Below, one piece after another: positions 7,601 to 11,631 of a stretch of DNA of 11,906 nucleotides. The position numbers and the translations under genes are program-made. The stretch is from Lachnospiraceae bacterium UBA1201 (lineage in GTDB: Bacteria > Bacillota > Clostridia > Lachnospirales > Lachnospiraceae), in the NCBI GenBank assembly GCA_002309675.1, contig DBXX01000102.1:1-11906 (forward strand), read 5' to 3'. How positions within the stretch are numbered: the first letter of the stretch is position 1; the number at the start of each line of letters is the position of its first letter. The notes below the pieces were generated by a model, which did no database searches, was not told the origin of the DNA, and saw only the letters and a program-made list of their open reading frames with translations.

Positions 7601-9728
7601 CACGACGGTAGAATATGGTAAGATCCCTCAGCATGAAGCACCGACGAAGGCTTCCGATCCGCAGTTCGAGTACACGTTCTCGGGCTGGTCACCGAGTATC
7701 AAGGCGGTTACCGGTGATGCCGAGTATACCGCACAGTTCTCCGAAACTCTCAATAGCTACGAGATCGTCTGGAAGGATGAGAATGGTAATAAGATCGAAT
7801 CCACCATCGTGGAGTACGACAGCATGCCTGTACATGCGGATCTGACGAAGGAGGAAACGGCGGAATTCACGTTTGAGTTCGAAGGTTGGGATCCGGAGAT
7901 CCAGAAGGTATCCGGTCCTGCGGAATATCAGGCGAAGTTTAAAGCGATCCGCCGTAGTTATGCGGTTACATGGCAGTATGAGGATGGCCGTGTGATCGGA
8001 ACCAAGATGTGGGAGTACGGCACCGTTCCTACCTGTGATGATCCTACGATGGACGCAACTCCGGAATATGAGTATGTATTCGCCGGTTGGGATCAGAAGG
8101 TTACTGCAGTCGGTGGTCCGGCAGTCTATACGGCGAAGTTTAATTCGATCAGAAGAAGCTATGAGATCACATGGAAGGATGACGCGGGCAATGTTTACGA
8201 CGTCACAACCGTAGAGTATGGTACGATGCCTACGCATGCGGATCCGGTGAAGGAGGCTACGGCTGAATTTACCTACACCTTTAAGGGCTGGAACCAGGAT
8301 CTGCAGGCAGTTACAGGCCCGGAGACCTACATCGCCGTATTTGAGGGAACCAAAAACAGCTATGAGATCACATGGAAGTCGGATGACGGAAGCGTGATCG
8401 ATGTTACGACCGTGGAGTATGGCACGATGCCTACACATGCGGATGCGCAGAAACTGTCGACAGTGGAATACACATATACATTTGCCGGCTGGGATACTGA
8501 GGTCACCGAAGTGGAAGGCCCTGCAACATACACGGCAGTATTCACCGAAACCAAGAATGTCTATACCATCTCGTTTGAGACCAATGAAGGTTCAGAGGTG
8601 GAAGCAAAGAAGGCAGAATACGGAGATCGTGTGACTAAGCCCGATGATCCCAAGCGCAATAGATATGTTTTCAAAGGCTGGTTTGCCGATAAAGATCTTA
8701 GCGTTCCTTACACCTTTGAAGAACCGGTTATCGCTGACGCGACGGTTTACGCAAAGTGGGAGAAAGAGATCCAGCCTATTCCGGAACTGACAGATGGACA
8801 GAAGCCTGTGGCGAAGAAGGATCTGAAAGAAAACGGAAGTGAACAGGATCTGGTTTCGGCTCCGGAAGATATTCCGGAGGGATACACCATCCTGTATAGT
8901 ATCGACGGAGGAGAGACATGGAGCGATCGTGCAGTCGGAACCAAATCCGGCGAGTATACGGTTAAAGTCATGTATAAGGCTGACAGCGAGCATGCGGACT
9001 TCTACGGAGATACGTTGAAGGTTGTGATCCGGGGCGATTACTATGATGACGGATCCGACAGAGAGTGGACGAAGGAGAGCAATAATTCAGCCACGATCCG
9101 CATTAAGAAGAGACATGATGATGCAGACTGCTTCGCGAACTTCGAGAAAGCCGTTGTTGACGGTGAGAACGCGATCAAGGGAACCGATTACACCTTTACA
9201 AAGGGTGGTGTAGTTCTTGCATTTACCCCTACGTATCTGGAAACTCTTTCGGTCGGAGATCATACGATCAATGTTGTATTCAAGGATGGCGAGTGCGCTG
9301 TTACTTTGAGAATCATTAAGAAGATCAAAGAAGAAGTGCCTACCGTACCTCCTACAGAACCTCCTACAGAAGCACCTACAGAGGCACCTACGGAGCCTAC
9401 CACGGAAGCACCTACCGAGCCTATTACGGAAGCGCCTACAGAGGCACCTACGGAGCCTACCACGGAAGCACCTACAGAGCCTACTACGGAAGCACCTACC
9501 GAGGCATCTACGGAGGCGCCTACCGAAGAACCTGAGACAACGATCGCACCTACGGAGCCTACCACGGAAGAGCCCACCGAGGCACCTACCACAGCACCGG
9601 AAAATACGCCGGATGACGATAACAGCGACTTGCTGATCCTTTGGATCGCAGCTATTCTCGCCGGCCTGGTACTCCTCGCTATGACGATCCTCGGCGTGAT
9701 TTCGTTCAGGAAAAAACACATCAGATAA
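1698..9728 (+). CDS. Giant secreted multi-repeat surface protein (GLUG, discoidin-like and B-repeat domains), 2676 aa
   Basis: Probably a cell-surface adhesin or glycan-binding protein; function is inferred from architecture. The start is fixed by GGAGGA 8 bases upstream. Residues 1-40 form a signal peptide (basic N-region, hydrophobic core 22-35, cleavage after A-E-A40). A GLUG leader (about 43-158) precedes about 20 GLUG coils with VGGIAG-type turns (159-725). A second GLUG module covers about 823-1095. Next come a Listeria-Bacteroides-like unit (1102-1167), a discoidin/F5-8C-like domain (1171-1320), divergent repeat units (1323-1483), twelve B-repeat-like units (1483-2287), a degenerate unit (2288-2355), an Ig-like domain (2359-2445), an X2-like domain (2446-2541), a Pro/Thr/Glu stalk (2548-2644), a membrane helix (2645-2670) and the tail RKKHIR. 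There is no catalytic domain that I recognise and no LPXTG. It is monocistronic between its own promoter and terminator. Confidence 0.93.
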   Translation: MKETKQRTKSFKTLRISGLFKAWLVLFSLMICLLGQTAEAKDGIWAGKGTAEEPYLIQDVADLQALQARVNGGDPCKDVYFLLVNNLNLSEVCGENIGSWVPIGNKNHSFEGSFSGELKEISGLYINENEGETIGLFGVNEGQIERLSVSGSVSGKDFVGGIAGENLGRIQGCSSSVSVSGNDTVGGIAGYNGGQINNCYNGGSVTGADQVGGIAGESGDDITFCTNAANISGDKYVGGIAGISNAEIQDCLNNGGYTVEAAGNCAGGIAGCASASIERCTNKAKVLTGTDVAGGIAGLCNEADISFCVNEGDVNGGKDRSGGIVGECHGNNNGVDCNISYCTNNGTVSGVNSYVGGIVGDGLYCSLTECINRGVVAGSGYVGGIAGQFKNYGSLDYATNHGTVTGTTSTGGIVGSSDNSGDIKNCFNDGTVSGKIMSGGIAGMVVLSVKQQDGSYEINNIADCTNEGKITGSDKVGGISGLCEANVLGCVNKGTISAESDVSGGSNVGGIVGVMQSEKNCVENCVNIGNIEGEQNVGGIVGSGSAVYILKCRNEGSIEGTLKNVGGIIGLNTVPVDMNQGEIKQCRNEGEISNSGSNTGGIIGRAAYIGILECENTETISAKDDKIGGIIGYGLNVTVKKCGNTGYIRSEDLGVGGIVGYAIETGISDSYNRGSVYGEDRVGGLVGIFDEDNYLTRCYVKASGNGIDCERENGNVGGFYGAILVASWLEFEDCYWWPRCANRALGSNRTDAADYSGEGYGYYRIEDMFEEESNFRNWDFHKVWVIYGNVPELRNNYDISPAGGRGADEENSGSGGTGYQTPHLARIYNLEDFKAFRDTVNDGYNYQSETVYLCADLDLSGDSDLYWEPIGTESHPFDGYFYGGNHIIKGLSVSTPEYGGLFGRCRGNIRDLTVYGIVNSSGRYVGGIAGNCAGAIDNCFFFGNVYCTHGYDGYVGGVVGLLSGRGRIIESGHAGYVSTLKGYAGGVVGSQNDKDSEIYHCFHYGPADSIVCPSGYTGTITGEARNPHAIAECYTSIGSAGRFVGRNWDSSQSNVDSCGMLDVESFRKPESFSGWDVGYDANHHWVMGADHPLPRSMSDYITLSYNDGTEEEQTVWGIRGNMVLGDIELIWDGHLLNGWNDEPDGSGVSYAAGDEVPAQTTLYAQWIEGYEYHGYIPFEPENARDRGVSGQTYDMLLDGDVNTKWGVAVPADGGSWSLEFATKDYVRVGGYCLVTGDNTEMYSGFNPKGWKLEGKSRDERWVVLDEVTDDETLPAKNQARVYKKLDNTYDYCDFRITFTGVKSGNVFQLSEFSLLYKDPDKDVRKPRITLHPNTIPSIVDKVAKTGDNRSTITLGGDPYNQEAYTLLSWNTDPRGIGDTYEADDPYVIKRDAIVYAMWEPKVFELIINLDSFEGSPVYRRIAYKTTTEFRLTPPERKGYIFKYWIVTNGGGTWKLNEKYDAGTNIYGTYGNVTLAGCWEKRKKIEVSWFSDDNLIGTDTFYEGDIPEYKGEKPEKKSGKEYDYTFIGWDKEFKQLTEDTTFNAVFEETRRSYEITWLDEDGSQFDVTSVEYGTVPSHEPPEKLSTKEKCYIFEGWEETPVAVTGNATYKASFREIPRPYEITWQYEDGSVIDVTEVGYGIVPSHEVPKKQATDEYTYTFIGWGKELSAVDGPAVYTAQFTASKNSYEITWKNENGEVIDVTTVEYGEIPQHEALFKKADPQFEYTFTGWSPSLKTVTGAAEYTAQFSETVNSHEIVWKDENGNIIDTTTVEYGSMPMHPDLNNKETKEFFYEFEGWEPELKEVTGPAEYQAKFLETRKSYEIIWKYENGLVIDAKTWEYGTVPSCEDPEMEATPEFNYVFAGWDPEVTEVDGPAVYTAKFKTTRRSYEITWKDDEGNVLDTTCEEYGTVPTHKDPKKEATAEFTYTFKGWDHDLKAVTGPDTYVAKFEKKKNSYKITWKNENGEEIDTTTVEYGKIPQHEAPTKASDPQFEYTFSGWSPSIKAVTGDAEYTAQFSETLNSYEIVWKDENGNKIESTIVEYDSMPVHADLTKEETAEFTFEFEGWDPEIQKVSGPAEYQAKFKAIRRSYAVTWQYEDGRVIGTKMWEYGTVPTCDDPTMDATPEYEYVFAGWDQKVTAVGGPAVYTAKFNSIRRSYEITWKDDAGNVYDVTTVEYGTMPTHADPVKEATAEFTYTFKGWNQDLQAVTGPETYIAVFEGTKNSYEITWKSDDGSVIDVTTVEYGTMPTHADAQKLSTVEYTYTFAGWDTEVTEVEGPATYTAVFTETKNVYTISFETNEGSEVEAKKAEYGDRVTKPDDPKRNRYVFKGWFADKDLSVPYTFEEPVIADATVYAKWEKEIQPIPELTDGQKPVAKKDLKENGSEQDLVSAPEDIPEGYTILYSIDGGETWSDRAVGTKSGEYTVKVMYKADSEHADFYGDTLKVVIRGDYYDDGSDREWTKESNNSATIRIKKRHDDADCFANFEKAVVDGENAIKGTDYTFTKGGVVLAFTPTYLETLSVGDHTINVVFKDGECAVTLRIIKKIKEEVPTVPPTEPPTEAPTEAPTEPTTEAPTEPITEAPTEAPTEPTTEAPTEPTTEAPTEASTEAPTEEPETTIAPTEPTTEEPTEAPTTAPENTPDDDNSDLLILWIAAILAGLVLLAMTILGVISFRKKHIR
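2172..3860 (+). repeat. GLUG solenoid 1, about 20 coils
   Basis: I count about 20 turns of the form V/A/S/T-G-G-I-A/V/I-G, each followed some residues later by a Cys-x-Asn-x-Gly-like strand and a Val/Ile-Ser-Gly turn. Coils are about 25-35 residues long. The module opens with the usual GLUG leader (a GTAEEPYLI-type start, WVPIGN, GLYI, GLFG) and ends with a WDF...VW...VPELRN-type cap near 4020-4085. GLUG motifs occur in Gram-positive surface proteins and IgA-peptidase-like proteins; a beta-solenoid fold is inferred from periodicity, not shown. Confidence 0.88.
4164..4986 (+). repeat. GLUG solenoid 2, shorter copy of the module
   Basis: This repeats the whole GLUG module plan at reduced size. 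It has a leader (EDFKAFRDTVNDG, WEPIGT, FDGYFYGG, GGLFG at about 4164-4405), then about five more coils with VGGIAG (near 4470), VGGVVG (near 4560), AGGVVG (near 4650) and two degenerate turns (TGTITG, AGRFVG). It ends with a WDVGYD...HPLPRS cap near 4920-4983. It is separated from solenoid 1 by a Gly/Ser-rich linker at about 4100-4155. Confidence 0.8.
5208..5655 (+). other. Discoidin-like (F5/8 type C, CBM32-like) domain within the giant protein
   Basis: This stretch (residues about 1171-1320) has the order expected of a galactose-binding-like jelly roll: an E-N-A-R-D-x-G opening, LLDGDVNTKW, a W-S-L-E-F strand, V-G-G-Y-x-L-V-T-G-D-N, the diagnostic NPKGWKLEGKS, W-V-V-L-D, and a C-terminal Y-x-Y-C-D-F-R-I-T-F strand followed by FQLSEFSLL. 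Such domains usually bind glycans or other surface ligands. It is the only domain in the protein that looks like a specific binding head; the ligand cannot be read from sequence. Confidence 0.72.
6144..8558 (+). repeat. Twelve tandem B-repeat-like units of about 67 residues
   Basis: Each unit carries SYEITWK near its start, then a G-x-V-I-D-like strand, VEYGTxPTH, YTFxGW and VTGPAxYTAxF. The first unit (6144-6347) is divergent and 68 residues long. The next eleven start at 6348, 6549, 6750, 6951, 7152, 7353, 7554, 7755, 7956, 8157 and 8358, each exactly 201 bases. A more typical Listeria-Bacteroides unit follows at 8559-8763. Such units resemble the InlB B-repeat/Flg_new group (PF09479-like) and usually act as rigid spacers that project a binding domain from the wall. 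Confidence 0.88.
6750..8357 (+). repeat. Higher-order tandem duplication: two 804-bp blocks of four units
   Basis: Block A (6750-7553) and block B (7554-8357) are the same length, 804 bp or 268 residues. They match unit for unit: 4 with 8, 5 with 9, 6 with 10 and 7 with 11. Hand counts of identical residues are about 54, 44, 45 and 51 of 67. Diagnostic shared traits are IPQHEA and GWSPS (units 4, 8), EIVWKDENGN and EYQAKF (5, 9), WEYGTVP followed by a cysteine (6, 10), and EATAEFTYTFKGW (7, 11). Synonymous positions differ widely, so the duplication is not recent. Confidence 0.88.
9339..9629 (+). repeat. Pro/Thr/Glu-rich stalk repeats with an internal 60-bp direct repeat
   Basis: The coding sequence here is made of PTE/PTT/APT triplets with almost no hydrophobic residues, typical of wall-spanning stalks of Gram-positive surface proteins. 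At DNA level 9371-9430 and 9431-9490 are near-identical 60-bp copies with a long exact core around 9374-9414 (and 9434-9474). This is much closer than the copies in the upstream 67-residue array. The stalk leads directly into the membrane helix encoded from 9630. Confidence 0.85.
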
Positions 9729-9749
9729 GTAAACGAAATCCCAAATAAG

Positions 9750-9783
9750 CTTGGGCCGCCCTTTGGGCGGCTCAAGTTGTTTC
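9750..9783 (+). terminator. Rho-independent terminator of the giant surface protein gene
   Basis: A 12-bp stem (9750-9761 with 9765-9776, including one G-T wobble at 9754/9772) closes a 3-base TTT loop. Its core is GCCGCCC/GGGCGGC. The tail is T-rich but interrupted (TTGTTTC). It begins 22 bases after the stop codon. The stem is very stable; the weaker tail leaves some chance of read-through. Confidence 0.85.
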
Positions 9784-9805
9784 TGCGCTCCGGAGCAGGG
9801 GAGGC

Positions 9806-9848
9806 GGATCGTTTGCTACAGGAAAGATCCATAGAACAAAAAGCAAAC
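9806..9848 (+). other. Interleaved inverted repeats upstream of the ATPase promoter
   Basis: GGATC (9806-9810) is complementary to GATCC (9826-9830), and GTTTGCT (9811-9817) is complementary to AGCAAAC (9842-9848). The two pairs interlock in the order of an H-type pseudoknot. The second pair ends five bases before the -35 box at 9853. It could be a regulator site or a fold in read-through RNA. Short inverted repeats also arise by chance. Confidence 0.25.
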
Positions 9849-9852
9849 CGAA

Positions 9853-9881
9853 TTGACACCTTAGGACTGCCATGGTAGGAT
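9853..9881 (+). promoter_or_regulatory. Near-consensus promoter of the ATPase-TraX unit
   Basis: A perfect TTGACA (9853-9858) is followed after exactly 17 bases by TAGGAT (9876-9881), preceded by the extended -10 dinucleotide TG (9873-9874). Transcription should start near 9888, leaving a leader of only about 26 bases. The likely ribosome binding site GGAGG (9899-9903) lies 10 bases before the ATG at 9914. Confidence 0.75.
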
Positions 9882-9913
9882 AACTACAGAAACAGGCCGG
9901 AGGTGTCTTTTTT
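9855..9913 (+). terminator. Possible read-through-blocking hairpin overlapping promoter and ribosome binding site
   Basis: GACACCT (9855-9861) pairs perfectly with AGGTGTC (9901-9907), which is followed by six T residues (9908-9913) ending at the ATG. Smaller nested arms are present: GCC (9869-9871) with GGC (9895-9897), and GTAG (9875-9878) with CTAC (9883-9886). The left arm overlaps the -35 box, so transcripts from the local promoter lack it. Only RNA arriving from upstream could form the hairpin, which would favour termination and hide the ribosome binding site. Confidence 0.4.
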
Positions 9914-10684
9914 ATGAAGTCATTTGACTCGGAACGAAAACATAGTGAACTGTTTATAAAATCCGTCGAGATCGATTGGGACCGGATCGATCCGGACAGT
10001 TATCTGCGCTCGATCAATGCCATCGCCGGGCTGGAGCGTTTGGATCTGCATGCGCCGGTGACGTTTTTCGTCGGTGAAAACGGAAGCGGAAAGTCAACGA
10101 TGCTGGAGGGGCTCGCCGTGGCCTATGGGTTCAATCCGGAGGGAGGAAGCAAAAACTACCGTTTTTCGACGTTTGACTCACATTCAAAGCTGCATGACGC
10201 GGTGCGGGTGGCCCGCGGACCGAAGAAGGCGAAGTGGGGGTATTTTCTGCGTGCCGAGAGCTTCTACAATGTGGCGACGGCAGAGGCTGAATATAGCAGG
10301 TTGGGCGGCGTGCCGCAGCACTACCACGAGAAGTCGCACGGAGAGAGCTTCCTGGCCCTGGTGCAGAGCAATTTCGGCCCCGACGGCGTGTATCTGCTGG
10401 ATGAGCCTGAGGCGGCTCTGTCCCCGCAGCGCCAGCTGACATTACTGCTGGAGATCGCGTCCTGCGTGCAGTCGGGCTCGCAGTTTATCATCGTGACGCA
10501 TTCCCCGATCCTGCTGGGACTGCCGGATGCGGAGATCCTGTCGTTTGATGACGGACCGGTCCATCCGGTCTCGTACGAGGAGACGGACAGTTATCAGGTG
10601 ACGGAGATGTTTATCAATAATCGCGAGCAGATCCTGCGGCGCCTTCTGAGAACGGACAGGCTGGGCGATGACGATATCGAATAG
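9914..10684 (+). CDS. AAA family ATPase (compact stand-alone, COG3910-like), 256 aa
   Basis: A soluble ABC/SMC-type nucleotide-binding protein without membrane segments and without a coiled-coil insertion. Visible motifs are Walker A GENGSGKST (residues 54-62), an ABC-signature-like SHGES (141-145), Walker B YLLDEPE with D163/E164, a D-loop-like ALSPQ just after it, and the switch histidine in IVTHSP (H196). This matches the predicted-ATPase family COG3910, whose role is not established. The length is normal and all nucleotide-binding motifs look intact. GGAGG lies 10 bases before the ATG. The gene overlaps or closely abuts the next one, depending on that gene's start, suggesting translational coupling. 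Similar ATPases occur in defence and DNA-repair systems, but no partner nuclease or methylase is seen here, so a defence role is not supported. Confidence 0.9.
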   Translation: MKSFDSERKHSELFIKSVEIDWDRIDPDSYLRSINAIAGLERLDLHAPVTFFVGENGSGKSTMLEGLAVAYGFNPEGGSKNYRFSTFDSHSKLHDAVRVARGPKKAKWGYFLRAESFYNVATAEAEYSRLGGVPQHYHEKSHGESFLALVQSNFGPDGVYLLDEPEAALSPQRQLTLLLEIASCVQSGSQFIIVTHSPILLGLPDAEILSFDDGPVHPVSYEETDSYQVTEMFINNREQILRRLLRTDRLGDDDIE

Positions 10685-10709
10685 GCGGATGTGGGGAGAG
10701 AAACAAAAA

Positions 10710-11498
10710 GTGGATAGGAAAGAAGAAAGAAATAATCAAGGTTCGTGGGCGGCGATGGAGCAACGCCTGCGGGAGCGGACGGTCCCTACACAGATCATAA
10801 ACCGGGATCTGCTCAAATATATAGCGCTGGTGCTCATGACGCTGGGACACTGGGCATTTGATCTGTATAAATGGATCCATGTGAGACCGTTTCTGCAGAT
10901 CGCGCTGGCGGTCCAGTTTTTTGCGCCGCCTGTGTTTTTCTTTTTCATAGCGGAGGGTTATCACTATACCAAGTCAAAAGAGAAATATGCGGTGCGGCTG
11001 TTCGTGTTCGCGCTGATCACGCAGGTCCCGCATGCACTCGCCGGTCCGGATGGCCTGAACTGGCAGTCTCTGTTTTTGCAGTGGAGCGTGGTGATGACGC
11101 TGTTTCTGGGGCTGATGGCACTGATCGCCCTGCATGGACCGTGGAAGCTGCCGCTTCGTCTGCTTGCGGTTGCCGCATGCATGGGGGTGAGCTACCTGCT
11201 GAAAACCGAGTGGCGAGTCAGCGGCATCTGCATTATTCTGTTGTTTGATCTGCTTCGCCGGCGGCCGCTTTTGCGGTTCGGCCTGTACATCTTTTTGGTA
11301 TATGCTGCCATTATCATGGAGATCGGCGGGCTGCCCGGCATGAGGGATTTTTGGCGGTACCTGGTTCCGATGTATTGCGCCGGGATCGTGATCACGTTTT
11401 TTTACAGCGGAAAGCGGGGACATTTCCCGGTGTTTTCCAAATATTTCTTCTATGTTTGGTATCCGCTGCATCTGCTTTTGAAGTGGCTTATATTTTGA
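10710..11498 (+). CDS. TraX family membrane protein
   Basis: A polytopic membrane protein with about 8-9 hydrophobic helices. It matches the TraX family (PF05857), named after the F-plasmid pilin N-acetylase; chromosomal Clostridia members have no known substrate. Family signatures are the first helix beginning RDLLKYIALVLM followed by a histidine, the second-helix segment FFFFIAEGYHYTKSKEKYAVRL, and the C-terminal helix YVWYPLHLLLKWL. I chose GTG at 10710 because GGGGAG (10693-10698) lies 11 bases upstream. In-frame alternatives are ATG 10668 (overlapping the ATPase gene by 17 bases, weak ribosome binding site), ATG 10689 (site too close) and ATG 10755 (just ahead of the conserved region). 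Where most relatives have Asp-His in helix 1, this one has Gly-His. It is probably co-transcribed with the ATPase. I see no clear terminator after it. Confidence 0.87.
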   Translation: MDRKEERNNQGSWAAMEQRLRERTVPTQIINRDLLKYIALVLMTLGHWAFDLYKWIHVRPFLQIALAVQFFAPPVFFFFIAEGYHYTKSKEKYAVRLFVFALITQVPHALAGPDGLNWQSLFLQWSVVMTLFLGLMALIALHGPWKLPLRLLAVAACMGVSYLLKTEWRVSGICIILLFDLLRRRPLLRFGLYIFLVYAAIIMEIGGLPGMRDFWRYLVPMYCAGIVITFFYSGKRGHFPVFSKYFFYVWYPLHLLLKWLIF

Positions 11499-11570
11499 TT
11501 ATGCGCAACACGGCCGGGCAGCCTTGCCATGCCGATCCGGGAGTATGCCGGTAACCCGCTATATAGGTTC

Positions 11571-11599
11571 TTGCATTTTCCGTAGAGTTATAGTAGAAT
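11571..11599 (+). promoter_or_regulatory. Sigma-A-type promoter of dapL
   Basis: TTGCAT (11571-11576) and TAGAAT (11594-11599) are separated by exactly 17 bases. Transcription should start near 11606, giving a short leader of about 26 bases. There is no room for a lysine riboswitch in that leader, so none is indicated here. Confidence 0.7.
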
Positions 11600-11615
11600 A
11601 AATGCATGTTTTTTC

Positions 11616-11623
11616 AAAGGAGG
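11616..11623 (+). promoter_or_regulatory. Strong ribosome binding site of dapL
   Basis: AAAGGAGG ends 8 bases before the ATG at 11632. This is a near-perfect anti-Shine-Dalgarno match and fixes the dapL start. Confidence 0.9.
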
Positions 11624-11631
11624 CATCAACT

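Noticed and set aside
6144..8558. Regular tandem repeats as a CRISPR-like array
   Set aside because: The 201-base units are in-frame protein repeats with divergent DNA. There are no short identical repeats separated by unique spacers and no cas genes.
9087..9859. Two reverse-strand open frames with Arg/Gly/Cys- and Ser/Val/Gly-rich repeats
   Set aside because: Their repeats are the antisense image of the Pro/Thr/Glu stalk, which lacks reverse-strand stop codons because of its triplet composition. They are not independent repeat proteins.
9914..10684. AAA ATPase as part of an anti-phage defence system
   Set aside because: The protein has no long insertion or coiled coil, and no nuclease, methylase, reverse transcriptase or toxin-like partner is next to it. 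The neighbour is a TraX membrane protein, so defence is not supported by what is visible.
10668..11498. TraX as a sign of a conjugative plasmid or integrative element
   Set aside because: TraX relatives are common as lone chromosomal genes in Clostridia. No relaxase, type IV secretion, integrase or attachment site is visible, and the flanking genes trkA and dapL are housekeeping.
11499..11570. Terminator for the ATPase-TraX unit
   Set aside because: Short GC-rich complementary pieces (for example GGCA/TGCC) occur, but no stable stem is followed by a T tract, so no terminator is called.
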